From Neobacillus niacini (GTDB taxonomy: Bacteria; Bacillota; Bacilli; Bacillales; Cytobacillaceae), in assembly GCF_030817595.1 (NCBI RefSeq), contig NZ_JAUSZN010000001.1:3801001-3865000 (forward strand): 64,000 nt of DNA. Direction: 5' to 3'. Below the pieces are notes generated by a model. That model searched no databases, had not been told where the DNA came from, and worked only from the letters and a program-made list of their open reading frames with translations. The position numbers and the translations under genes are program-made. This document shows positions 26,010 to 33,539 of this stretch, piece after piece (position 1 is the stretch's first letter; every line of letters starts with the position of its first letter).

Positions 26010-26807
26010 TTGTCCTATCGTTTAATACAGATGCTTACCGTCGTTTTACCGACAATTTTAATCGGAGGTTTTGAATTCTTTCGCCACGGTTTTCTTCTTG
26101 GACACTTGTCGATGGAGACCGGTAATGTCCTTATTACCATTCTAACGTTTATTCTTTCCCTTCTGTTTTCATCCTGGATCTTCCACATTATAAAAATTAA
26201 GAATGACCAATTGGCGGAGGAACAGGCAAAACGAGCTGTTTATGAAGAACGAGAGAGACTAGCACGAGAACTTCATGATGGGATTGCCCAATCCCTTTTC
26301 TTTCTCAATGTTAAGCTCAAGCAAGGAGATCTGGCGGCTGCCTCAAGTGCAGTTTCCACGATTGATCACCATGTTCGACAGGCGATTTTTAACCTGAGGT
26401 CTGCACCAGAAGAGGATGGATCACTTAATTCCAGAGTCACCAAGTGGATATCTGAGTGGAGTTCATTCACAGGTATCGATGTGGAGATTGATTTCGAAAC
26501 ACAAAATGATTTGTTTACAGTAAAGGAAGAAGTCCAAATCTTTGCAATTATCCAAGAAGCATTTGCGAACATCCGCAAACATTCCGGATCTACACAAGCA
26601 CAAATTGACTTCAAGGGAACTAAAGAACAGTGGCAATTCAGGATTTGGGATAATGGCCGCGGAATTGATATCAATTCGTTATCGGAAAGGAAATATGGAA
26701 TATCCATGATGCGGGAACGTGCAAGACAAGTTAATGCAGGATTTCAAATACATAAAAGTGTGCTGGGAGGAACAGAAATTATCATAACAAAGGAGATGCA
26801 GAAATGA
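26010..26807 (+). CDS. Sensor histidine kinase, NarL/DesK-type
   Basis: Membrane sensor kinase of 265 residues. Two hydrophobic helices at residues about 7-27 and 35-60 enclose a very short outer loop, so sensing is probably within the membrane. The HisKA_3 box is R-L-A-R-E-L-H-D-G-I-A-Q-S-L-F. The ATPase has N-box E-A-F-A-N-I-R-K-H-S, W-D-N-G-R-G-I and G-I-S-M-M-R-E-R-A. It starts at TTG behind GAAGGAGAGG. The stop overlaps the start of its response regulator (ATGA), so the two are translationally coupled. It lies divergently beside the CopC-YcnI genes, but a functional link is unproven. Confidence 0.92.
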   Translation: MSYRLIQMLTVVLPTILIGGFEFFRHGFLLGHLSMETGNVLITILTFILSLLFSSWIFHIIKIKNDQLAEEQAKRAVYEERERLARELHDGIAQSLFFLNVKLKQGDLAAASSAVSTIDHHVRQAIFNLRSAPEEDGSLNSRVTKWISEWSSFTGIDVEIDFETQNDLFTVKEEVQIFAIIQEAFANIRKHSGSTQAQIDFKGTKEQWQFRIWDNGRGIDINSLSERKYGISMMRERARQVNAGFQIHKSVLGGTEIIITKEMQK

Positions 26808-27454
26808 AGCAGTATAAGATTGTAATCGCGGATGACCATCCTCTTGCTAGAGAAGGTATTCGGAGTGTTTTGGAATCTGATGAATCCTTTTTGATTATAG
26901 GGGAGGCCGCAGATGGACAGGAAGCTCTGGAACTTTGTAAAGAACTGCAGCCCGATTTGCTGCTTCTTGATATAAATATGCCCAAATTAAATGGACTGGA
27001 AGCCGTTCGAAAAATAAGGACAGACTATCCTGATATTCATGTTGTGATGTTGACAGTTTCAGATGATGTAAAGGATTTGTTTACTGCCATTCAATATGGT
27101 GCACAAGGATACTTGCTTAAAAATATGGAGCCGGATGACTGGCTAGAATACCTTCATGCTTTGCTCGGAAATGAATCAGAAGTGTCACGTAAGATTGCAA
27201 ACAGGCTATTCAATCGTTTTCGAGTTGGCAATACCTCTGTTGATGAGCCCAGTCCGGTTTCTTTGACACCGAGGGAAAGCGAAATCCTTTCGAGGGTAGC
27301 ATCAGGTGAAACCAATAAGCAAATTGCACAGAGACTGGTCATTGCCGAAAATACGGTAAAGAATCATATTAAAAACCTTTTGGAGAAACTTCAACTGGAT
27401 AATCGCGTCCAACTTGCTGCCTATGCGGTGCGGCATGGCTTTGAAATAAAATAA
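26804..27454 (+). CDS. NarL/FixJ-family response regulator
   Basis: 216-residue DNA-binding response regulator. The receiver domain has I-A-D-D-H-P-L-A-R-E-G near the N-terminus and L-L-L-L-D-I-N-M-P with the phospho-acceptor Asp near residue 54. Y-L-L-K-N supplies the conserved Lys. The C-terminal LuxR-type helix-turn-helix is L-T-P-R-E-S-E-I-L-S-R-V-A-S-G-E-T-N-K-Q-I followed by V-I-A-E-N-T-V-K-N-H-I-K-N-L-L-E-K-L. It overlaps the histidine kinase gene by four bases. Palindromic repeat cluster 2 begins 16 bases after its stop. Confidence 0.94.
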   Translation: MKQYKIVIADDHPLAREGIRSVLESDESFLIIGEAADGQEALELCKELQPDLLLLDINMPKLNGLEAVRKIRTDYPDIHVVMLTVSDDVKDLFTAIQYGAQGYLLKNMEPDDWLEYLHALLGNESEVSRKIANRLFNRFRVGNTSVDEPSPVSLTPRESEILSRVASGETNKQIAQRLVIAENTVKNHIKNLLEKLQLDNRVQLAAYAVRHGFEIK

Positions 27455-27469
27455 ATGCTCATAAATTTT

Positions 27470-27543
27470 AATCAAACGTTTGATTAGCTTGGTAAAACCA
27501 ATAGTACCAAGGATTTGGCTGGTTCAATCAAACGTTTGATTAG
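27470..27543. repeat. Palindromic repeat cluster 2 (two copies)
   Basis: AATCAAACGTTTGATTAG at 27470-27487 and 27526-27543, 56 bases apart. The 38-base spacer contains TAAAACCAATAGTACCAAGG, similar to spacers of cluster 3. The second copy runs into TTTTTT and could act as a terminator for the response regulator. Confidence 0.9.
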
Positions 27544-27564
27544 TTTTTTAGTATAAAAGAAAGA

Positions 27565-28065
27565 TTATAATAATTTAGACATAAAATACTCGTTATAGAA
27601 TTCATCATCAATCATCAACGATTTTCTTTTTATACCTTCAATCTCAAATCCACTTTTCTTGTATAGCGTTATTCCTGCTTCATTTTGTGTAATAACTGTA
27701 AGTTCTAATCTTGATATATTAGAGTTTATTGCCCACTCTTCTAGCCGTTGAAATAGTCTTGTTCCTATACCAAGCCCTCTGTACTCTTCTAAAATACCTA
27801 TAACAAGATATGCAGAGTGCTTCGTTCTATTTACGCTACCGCCAATGGCTATCAAATAGCCAACCAACTTTCCCTTTTCTTGCTCTGCAACAAATATGGT
27901 TGAATTACTTTGCTGTTTGATATGTTCCAATTTTTTATGTTGTTGTTCAGGAGTGGTTTTTCTTTCTCCTGCTTCCATAAGCATGAACTTAGCCTCAGAT
28001 TCTACTTGCTTAATTAGACATAAAAAATTTTCTGCATCTACAGGTTGTATCTCTCTTATTAACAT
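27565..28065 (-). CDS. GNAT family N-acetyltransferase (locus 2)
   Basis: 166-residue acetyltransferase of the RimJ/RimL-like or spermidine-type group. E-E-Y-R-G-L-G-I-G-T-R-L-F-Q-R is the acetyl-CoA P-loop. L-T-V-I-T-Q-N-E-A-G-I-T-L-Y-K-K-S-G-F-E-I-E-G is the following conserved block. The ATG at 28065 is chosen because GGGAG lies seven bases upstream. A longer frame to 28098 would overlap the repeat. The gene is bounded on both sides by copies of the 18-bp palindromic repeat (clusters 2 and 3), an arrangement that looks like a gene cassette. Acceptor substrate unknown. Confidence 0.88.
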   Translation of the reverse strand: MLIREIQPVDAENFLCLIKQVESEAKFMLMEAGERKTTPEQQHKKLEHIKQQSNSTIFVAEQEKGKLVGYLIAIGGSVNRTKHSAYLVIGILEEYRGLGIGTRLFQRLEEWAINSNISRLELTVITQNEAGITLYKKSGFEIEGIKRKSLMIDDEFYNEYFMSKLL

Positions 28066-28096
28066 TTGAAATCTCCCAATCCCCATTATAAAATTC

Positions 28097-28224
28097 AATC
28101 AAACGTTTGATTAGTTCGGTAGAACCTATAGTACCAAGGACTTGGCGGTTTTAATCAAACGTTTGATTAACTCTGTAAAACCAATATACTAAGGATTATC
28201 GGATTCAATCAAACGTTTGATTAG
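28097..28224. repeat. Palindromic repeat cluster 3 (three copies)
   Basis: Copies at 28097-28114, 28153-28170 (ending TTAA) and 28207-28224, spaced 56 and 54 bases. The spacers GAACCTATAGTACCAAGG and AACCAATATACTAAGG are related to each other and to cluster 2, so they are not unique sequences as in CRISPR. Confidence 0.9.
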
Positions 28225-28233
28225 TTTTTCACC

Positions 28234-28437
28234 TTATAAATTAGCATTTTTTTGATATAGACGATATCGGCCTGGTGTTACTCTTTCTAGAACCCTATAT
28301 TCGTCACTTACAGTAGAAGATGAATTGCCACCCAGCGATATAGGAACCATATCCGCTAGAGTTGTTCCAACATCTTTCCACGTATTAGGATACTTTACAA
28401 GATAAAATGGTATTATTATGACATGTAATAATATCAT
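28234..28437 (-). other. Short open frame, possible 3' remnant of a larger gene
   Basis: A 67-codon frame ends E-Y-R-V-L-E-R-V-T-P-G-R-Y-R-L-Y-Q-K-N-A-N-L, which reads like the C-terminal end of a winged-helix or restriction-associated domain. There is no ribosome site at its ATG. The sequence there is the complement of the AGGAGG used by the divergent NUDIX gene. It is probably a decayed gene end rather than a functional gene. Identity unknown. Confidence 0.35.
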
Positions 28438-28451
28438 CTAGGAGGATAACT

Positions 28452-28850
28452 TTGAAAAAGGCCATAAAAGTAGTAGCAGCAATAATTGAAAATGAGCAAA
28501 ACGAAATATTATGTGCGTTAAGATCACCAGAAATGTCTATTCCTAATATGTGGGAGTTCCCAGGTGGGAAAGTGGAAGCAAATGAAGATATTTACTCAGC
28601 ACTAGTAAGAGAAATTGATGAAGAATTGGCATGTAAGATTGAAACGACTAACGAAATCTTTAATGACAACACTCATGAATACGAAACCTTTATTATTAAT
28701 TTAATTTCGATAAAATGTAAAGTTGTCAAAGGTACGCCAACTCCGAGTGAGCATTCCAAGTTAATCTGGTTAAAAAGAGAAAACCTTGAATCTCTCAAGT
28801 GGGCACCAGCAGATATCCCTGCAGTGGAACAATTAATAAACGAAAAATAG
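28452..28850 (+). CDS. NUDIX hydrolase, MutT/8-oxo-dGTP diphosphatase-like
   Basis: 132-residue pyrophosphohydrolase probably acting on oxidised or modified nucleotides. The Nudix box is visible as G-G-K-V-E-A-N-E-D-I-Y-S-A-L-V-R-E-I-D-E-E-L, with Ala replacing the usual Gly just after it. M-W-E-F-P-G-G-K precedes it and L-K-W-A-P-A-D closes the fold, both MutT-like. It starts at TTG with CTAGGAGG upstream. It converges on the PLD-helicase-DUF3427 gene with only 18 bases between stops. MutT-like genes are often seen beside DUF3427 helicases, so the pair may work together. Confidence 0.9.
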   Translation: MKKAIKVVAAIIENEQNEILCALRSPEMSIPNMWEFPGGKVEANEDIYSALVREIDEELACKIETTNEIFNDNTHEYETFIINLISIKCKVVKGTPTPSEHSKLIWLKRENLESLKWAPADIPAVEQLINEK

Positions 28851-28870
28851 TCTTCTCAAATGAGAAGACT
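28849..28870. terminator. Bidirectional terminator overlapping both convergent stop codons
   Basis: AGTCTTCTCA and TGAGAAGACT form a perfect 10-bp inverted repeat with a two-base loop. An A-tract lies to the left and AAACCTTTTTT to the right. The NUDIX stop (28848-28850) and the helicase stop (28871-28869) both touch the stem. Confidence 0.75.
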
Positions 28871-31682
28871 AAACCTTTTTTGTAAACTCTGTATATAAAC
28901 TTGCCGGTACTTCATTTTCTAATTCCATCCAAACTGTAATTGGCTTATCCCCTTCAAATTCGACCGAATTTCCTTTACCAATATAAATATAAGGCTCGGT
29001 TTTCCCATCAATTTCTTTATACTTACGAATAAACAAGTGCAGATTGACACCACGTTGTTTATTAAAAATAATATTTTTCCCTCTTTCAGACTGCTGGGTT
29101 GTACTATTCACTGATTGCCATTGGAATTTTTGAGGACTAATAAATTTATCTTTGTAATTAATACTTTCTTTTACATCCTCTTCTTTGTGTAAATCTATAA
29201 ATAGAAAATACTCATTCCCATTTGCTAACAATCCTGACCCTCTAAAGGAACTATGGATTTTACGATAGTTAGAAAGTAAAGCTGCATCCACCATTTGATA
29301 TTGCTCATAAAGTTTAAAATATGGAACTCCGTAGTACTCAGTTCCAAATTCCTTTTCATAACGGAAAATCCCATAGGTAATAATATCTTCGATAAACTTC
29401 CTGTAATCTTCATTTTCCAATAGCTCTTTAAAAATTTGAGACTTAGAAAGTTTGCCATCACTATATTGAATTAATTTCGGCTTATTCTTTGTTTGAACAC
29501 TGTCATAGTAATTTTGATTCAAACTCTCAAAAGCATGCAAAATACTAACATCGTCAACCCTAGATATCATTTTTAAGATTTGGTTCTTCGCTATTTCTAA
29601 ACTAATTTCTTCATGATCCAATAAATATCGAAGAATTACAAACTCATAAATACGCTTAAGTGGAAGCTTGCTTGATAATTCTTTTAAAGTCCCTTCAAAC
29701 GACTCATTCTGTAAGAGCTCCTTTAAATATTTATCCTTCTCCACTTTGGCCACAAATTGTAAGTATGTTTTTTCCCGATCAATGAATTTAACAGGATCAG
29801 GTGCTCCATCATATTTCAGATAATCCAAAAGCAAGAATGGTATCCGACCTTGATTGAGTTTCTTAAATTCAAAGTACTCTTCCTTAAGATACTTCATCGA
29901 ATTAAAGTTTTCGCTATCAATCTGAGTCAATATTCTTTCCTGAGTTATTTTATCCATTTGAATATGGGTACACCCAGGTATATTAGCAAATCCTGTTGCA
30001 ACAGCAACCTTCAAACTTTCTTTATCATAATAACGACTTCCGTTTAATGCCAGTGCAATTAGGAATGTTTTATTATGGTTCCCGATAAAATCGAGTACTG
30101 TTAAGAAAGTTTTTTCTGCGTGTTTCCTTAATCCTCTACCAAGCTGCTGAATAAATACAATAGGAGAATTAGTTGGTCTTAACATTAATACCGTATTTAT
30201 AGATGGAATATCCACACCTTCATTAAAGATATCAACTGTAAAAATGAATTCTAATTCTTCATGGTCACTTTCTAACTGCCTAATAAATCGCTCCCGTGTT
30301 TCTGGTGAATCTCCACCATGTAAACAAACACTCTGATAGCCCTTTTTATTAAATTCACTAGCCATATACTGAGCATGCTCGATACTAGTGCAGAAACCTA
30401 GGGCCTTCCTTTTCTCACCGTCATGACCATAAAAGTCCATTTTCTCAATAATAAAATCAACGCGTTCGTTAACCTTTAACCTTTTTGTGATTTCAGCAAT
30501 ATCATCAATGTTAACATCACTCAAATCTATACCTTCAATATCAGTAATTCCAAAGTAGTGAAAAGGAATAACTAGCTCGTCCTCAAGAGCCTCATGCAAG
30601 CGAACTTCTATTGCTACATTATTATCAAAAAGGTCAAAAACATTATAACCGTCACTACGCTCTGGTGTTGCTGTCATCCCTAAAGTAAAATTAGGCTTAA
30701 AGTAATCTAATACAGTTTGATAGGTTGGGCTAGTAGCATGATGTGCTTCATCAATAATCAGATATTCGAATTCATCCCTTTTAAATTCCTGAAAGCATTT
30801 AGATATGGTTTGAATGGTGGCAAACACATAATCTACATTTTTCTGTTTATGGTTACCTGTAAGTAGACCAAAGGTTAGCCCCTCATTGGGTAAAAGCAGT
30901 TCAAAGGTTTCCTTTGCTTTTTTCAAGATCACTTCTCTATGAACAATAAAAAGTAGTTTCTTTGGTTTAAAGCTTTTTACATCAAATGCTGACATATAGG
31001 TTTTGCCGGTACCGGTTGCAGCAATGACAAGCGCTTTTTTCTCCCCAAAGTTTCTCAGTCTCTCTAAATTCTCTGTAGCTCTTCTTTGCATTCTATTTGG
31101 GACAATATATTTTTTATTTTCATATATTAAGTTCCTTGTTTGTTTTGTATCCTTAAAGCTCTTTAGAAACTCTTCATATCTATAAATAAAATCTTCATCC
31201 GCGACCTCACTCATATTCCATAGATAATCATATTCCTTTAAAACATCCTGTATAAACCGGCCATTGTCTTTAGTGATGATTTCAACATTCCATTCGATAT
31301 TACTCTTCAAGGCACTTTGGGTAATATTAGAGGAACCAATAATCACTTTATAGCTATCTTTGTATTCGAATATGTATGCCTTCGTGTGGAAACCAATCTC
31401 TTTATCTGTAACAAAAACCTTTAAATCCACATTAGTAAACTCTCTAATCTTTTCCAATGCCTTTGCATCAGTGAAATTTAGATAAGTGGACGTAATGATT
31501 TTTCCTTTAACTCCCCTTTCTTCCGCTTCCTTCAAAGGATCGAGCAAAAGCTGCAGGCCGCTAAAATTAATAAATGCTACACTAAAATAAAACCGCTCGC
31601 ACTCATTCATGGATCTCACTAATTCTCTTAATAAATTTCCTTTTTCAGAGTTCACTATTAACTTCTTTTCGACCGTATCCAT
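28869..31682 (-). CDS. PLD nuclease-superfamily II helicase-DUF3427 fusion protein
   Basis: Large multidomain protein, about 937 residues from the ATG at 31682 (AGGGGAAA seven bases upstream). The N-terminal phospholipase D-like domain shows F-H-T-K-A-Y-I-F and I-I-G-S-S-N-I-T, the HxK nuclease half-motif. The SF2 helicase core has A-A-T-G-T-G-K-T (Walker A), L-I-I-D-E-A-H-H-A (DEAH), G-M-T-A-T-P, F-N-E-G-V-D-I-P and Q-Q-L-G-R-G-L-R. A long C-terminal region matches DUF3427. Similar proteins are found in defence-island contexts. A nucleic-acid degrading or remodelling defence role is inferred, not shown. A longer in-frame start at 31754 lacks a ribosome site. Confidence 0.9.
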   Translation of the reverse strand: MDTVEKKLIVNSEKGNLLRELVRSMNECERFYFSVAFINFSGLQLLLDPLKEAEERGVKGKIITSTYLNFTDAKALEKIREFTNVDLKVFVTDKEIGFHTKAYIFEYKDSYKVIIGSSNITQSALKSNIEWNVEIITKDNGRFIQDVLKEYDYLWNMSEVADEDFIYRYEEFLKSFKDTKQTRNLIYENKKYIVPNRMQRRATENLERLRNFGEKKALVIAATGTGKTYMSAFDVKSFKPKKLLFIVHREVILKKAKETFELLLPNEGLTFGLLTGNHKQKNVDYVFATIQTISKCFQEFKRDEFEYLIIDEAHHATSPTYQTVLDYFKPNFTLGMTATPERSDGYNVFDLFDNNVAIEVRLHEALEDELVIPFHYFGITDIEGIDLSDVNIDDIAEITKRLKVNERVDFIIEKMDFYGHDGEKRKALGFCTSIEHAQYMASEFNKKGYQSVCLHGGDSPETRERFIRQLESDHEELEFIFTVDIFNEGVDIPSINTVLMLRPTNSPIVFIQQLGRGLRKHAEKTFLTVLDFIGNHNKTFLIALALNGSRYYDKESLKVAVATGFANIPGCTHIQMDKITQERILTQIDSENFNSMKYLKEEYFEFKKLNQGRIPFLLLDYLKYDGAPDPVKFIDREKTYLQFVAKVEKDKYLKELLQNESFEGTLKELSSKLPLKRIYEFVILRYLLDHEEISLEIAKNQILKMISRVDDVSILHAFESLNQNYYDSVQTKNKPKLIQYSDGKLSKSQIFKELLENEDYRKFIEDIITYGIFRYEKEFGTEYYGVPYFKLYEQYQMVDAALLSNYRKIHSSFRGSGLLANGNEYFLFIDLHKEEDVKESINYKDKFISPQKFQWQSVNSTTQQSERGKNIIFNKQRGVNLHLFIRKYKEIDGKTEPYIYIGKGNSVEFEGDKPITVWMELENEVPASLYTEFTKKV

Positions 31683-31765
31683 CGACTTTCCCCTGACTAT
31701 ATTATTTACATCTGTCTCGTTAATGTTATTTTTTGGTATATAAAAATTGTACAATATATGCGGAG

Positions 31766-31793
31766 AAATAAAAAGATCCTCAATCAGAGGACA
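31766..31793 (-). terminator. Intrinsic terminator of ung
   Basis: On the minus strand GTCCTC-TGATT-GAGGATC is followed by TTTTTATTT. It lies about 15 bases after the ung stop and just before the helicase leader. Confidence 0.7.
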
Positions 31794-31807
31794 AGGTGAA
31801 AATTAGA

Positions 31808-32482
31808 TTATATATTATTTATTTGCCAATCAATCTCCCTACTCCCAATCTCCCTCAATAACTGGTTAGCTTGGGAAAATGGTCGGCTGCCAAAGAAGCC
31901 ATTATGGGCAGATAATGGACTCGGATGAGGAGATTTAATTATGAAGTGATGGGATGACGTAATCGATTGTTGTTTCTGCTGTGCGAAATTTCCCCATAGG
32001 ATGAATATCACTGGTGTCTCCCTTTGATTTAATATCTCTATAACTCTATTAGTAAACAACTCCCAGCCAAGACCTTTATGAGAGTTTGCATTTCCAGCCT
32101 GTACCGTCAGCACCGCATTCAGCATCAATACCCCCTGCTTGGCCCATTCCACTAGGTATCCATGATTCGGTATCGAGCATCCCACATCAGCCTGGAGCTC
32201 TTTATAAATATTACGCAATGATGGAGGAATTTTTAATCCTGGCTTAACGGAGAAACTTAAGCCGTGGGCTTGTCCGGGGCCATGATACGGATCCTGACCG
32301 ATAATCACTACTTTCGTATCTTTATAGGAAGTATAATGGAGGGCATTAAAAATATCATGTTGGTCCGGGTATATAACCTTTGTTTGGTATTCTGTTTTTA
32401 GTTTTTGTCTTAATTGTTTGTAATATGTCTTCTCAAACTCCTCCCCCAATAAAGCAGCCCAATCATTCTTTAAAATTTCCAT
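31808..32482 (-). CDS. ung: Uracil-DNA glycosylase
   Basis: Family 1 uracil-DNA glycosylase (224 residues), which removes uracil from DNA at the start of base excision repair. [13 protein letters not shown] is the catalytic water-activating loop and H-P-S-P-L-S-A-H the DNA-intercalation loop. F-I-L-W-G-N-F-A-Q and [10 protein letters not shown] are also conserved. Length is normal. It may be a single-gene unit, since a terminator follows. The location beside the NUDIX/helicase pair places two nucleic-acid sanitation functions next to each other. Confidence 0.97.
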   Translation of the reverse strand: MEILKNDWAALLGEEFEKTYYKQLRQKLKTEYQTKVIYPDQHDIFNALHYTSYKDTKVVIIGQDPYHGPGQAHGLSFSVKPGLKIPPSLRNIYKELQADVGCSIPNHGYLVEWAKQGVLMLNAVLTVQAGNANSHKGLGWELFTNRVIEILNQRETPVIFILWGNFAQQKQQSITSSHHFIIKSPHPSPLSAHNGFFGSRPFSQANQLLREIGSREIDWQINNI

Positions 32483-32571
32483 TCTCTTTCACTCTCTTTT
32501 CTAGATGGTCACATGATTTATAATTATAAGTTTAATAAGAAGAGTTAGAAATACTTTGGGTTAATAAAAAT

Positions 32572-32596
32572 GCGAACAGTGCCAGGCACCGTTGGC
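32572..32596. repeat. GTGCCAGGCAC palindromic repeat copy
   Basis: GCGAAC, then AGTGCCAGGCACC, then GTTGGC: a short imperfect dyad. A sister copy lies at 44980-45004. Confidence 0.7.
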
Positions 32597-33003
32597 TTAC
32601 TCTCTGATATGTCACTATTTGTGGTATGTTTCACCCTAATTGTTGTGTAAAGCATACAATCGTAATTAATCGGTGATAATTCAATACCATTCTTCAAGAA
32701 TGAATTAAAAGGGTTTATAGCAATGGGTTTATAATCTTTTTGTACGATCTATGATAATTAAAACTATATTCCTTCATGACTTCCAAACAATCTTTTTCTA
32801 ACAAATGTTCATATTTAACAAATACATACCTTCCCAAGTAATAGGGAAGGACTGTATTTGTGGCACAAGTATAAACCTTATTATGGTAAGGTTTATTTCA
32901 TCTGATTAAGCAGCAATTTTTTACCAATATTATATCTGCCAATCATTTGCTTTATTCTAGCAAGCATTCCAACTATCCCAATTTATAAAATAGTATATGG
33001 TTT

Positions 33004-33036
33004 TATAGTGTGGGAAACCAATTACCACACTATTTT
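33004..33036 (+). terminator. Orphan terminator-like hairpin
   Basis: ATAGTGTGG and CCACACTAT form a stem followed by TTTTTA on the plus strand. No intact gene precedes it, so it probably belonged to a lost gene. Confidence 0.55.
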
Positions 33037-33200
33037 TAACTTAAACCGATCTTCCAGATCTCCGGACCTGGTTCCAGTGGAGTCCTGTGGGTAATCATTT
33101 TTTCAGCACTTATTCTTTTATGTTGCCGTAATTGGCGTTCCTCATGCTTCGACCACAATATTTGCATATCTCCTATCTGTATACTCGGCAACCTTTGCCA
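33036..33200 (-). pseudogene. Decayed gene end, unidentified
   Basis: On the minus strand E-Y-T-D-R-R-Y-A-N-I-V-V-E-A runs into a stop. In another frame S-A-E-K-M-I-T-H-R-T-P-L-E-P-G-P-E-I-W-K runs to a stop at 33036. This reads like one protein broken by indels. The family could not be named with confidence. Confidence 0.45.
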
Positions 33201-33266
33201 AAACATCTTCTTTTAATAAATGGTTTAATCAGCGCCTAATTTTTGCACAATTTGAGGCTTTTTATT

Positions 33267-33360
33267 CTAAATCTCAACTTTAATACCCCGTTTAGTACTT
33301 AAAATTTTTGCCCTTTGAATTGAGAATAATTCAATTGTTCCAAAAACATCAACAATAACT
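33267..33360 (-). pseudogene. Second decayed gene end, unidentified
   Basis: On the minus strand V-I-V-D-V-F-G-T-I-E-L-F-S-I-Q-R-A-K-I-L is followed by S-T-K-R-G-I-K-V-E-I and a stop. A nonsense codon stands just before it in the same frame. It looks like the C-terminal end of a lost enzyme. Confidence 0.4.
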
Positions 33361-33465
33361 TAATCATCGCCCGCTGTCAGGTTCCTCCAGTAATAACAAC
33401 GTAAAATGACTGTCGAAGGTTCAACCATTCAAGGTAAGTAGAATGAAAAGAGTCAATTAATACAA

Positions 33466-33498
33466 AAAATAGACGGTAGTGAAACCGTCTATTTTTAT
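33466..33498. terminator. Terminator of the ACS-type MFS gene (bidirectional)
   Basis: AAATAGACGGT and ACCGTCTATTT are perfect arms around AGTGAA, with A- and T-tracts on the two sides. It lies about 45 bases after the MFS stop. Confidence 0.85.
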
Positions 33499-33539
33499 TA
33501 TTGTAAGCATTTACATTTTATAATATTTATAATTTTGAA

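Larger units (their letters stand above)
32483..33465. other. Long gap holding decayed coding remnants, a repeat and a terminator
   Basis: About 1 kb without an intact gene. It contains one GTGCCAGGCAC repeat (32572-32596), a terminator-like hairpin (33004-33036) and two frame-broken minus-strand coding scraps (33036-33200 and 33267-33360). The rest (32600-33000) shows only short frames. It looks like the residue of one or more lost genes. Confidence 0.55.

Noticed and set aside
27470..28224. CRISPR array
   Set aside because: Repeats are 18-bp palindromes, the spacers between them are similar to each other rather than unique, copies come in twos and threes, and no cas genes are present.
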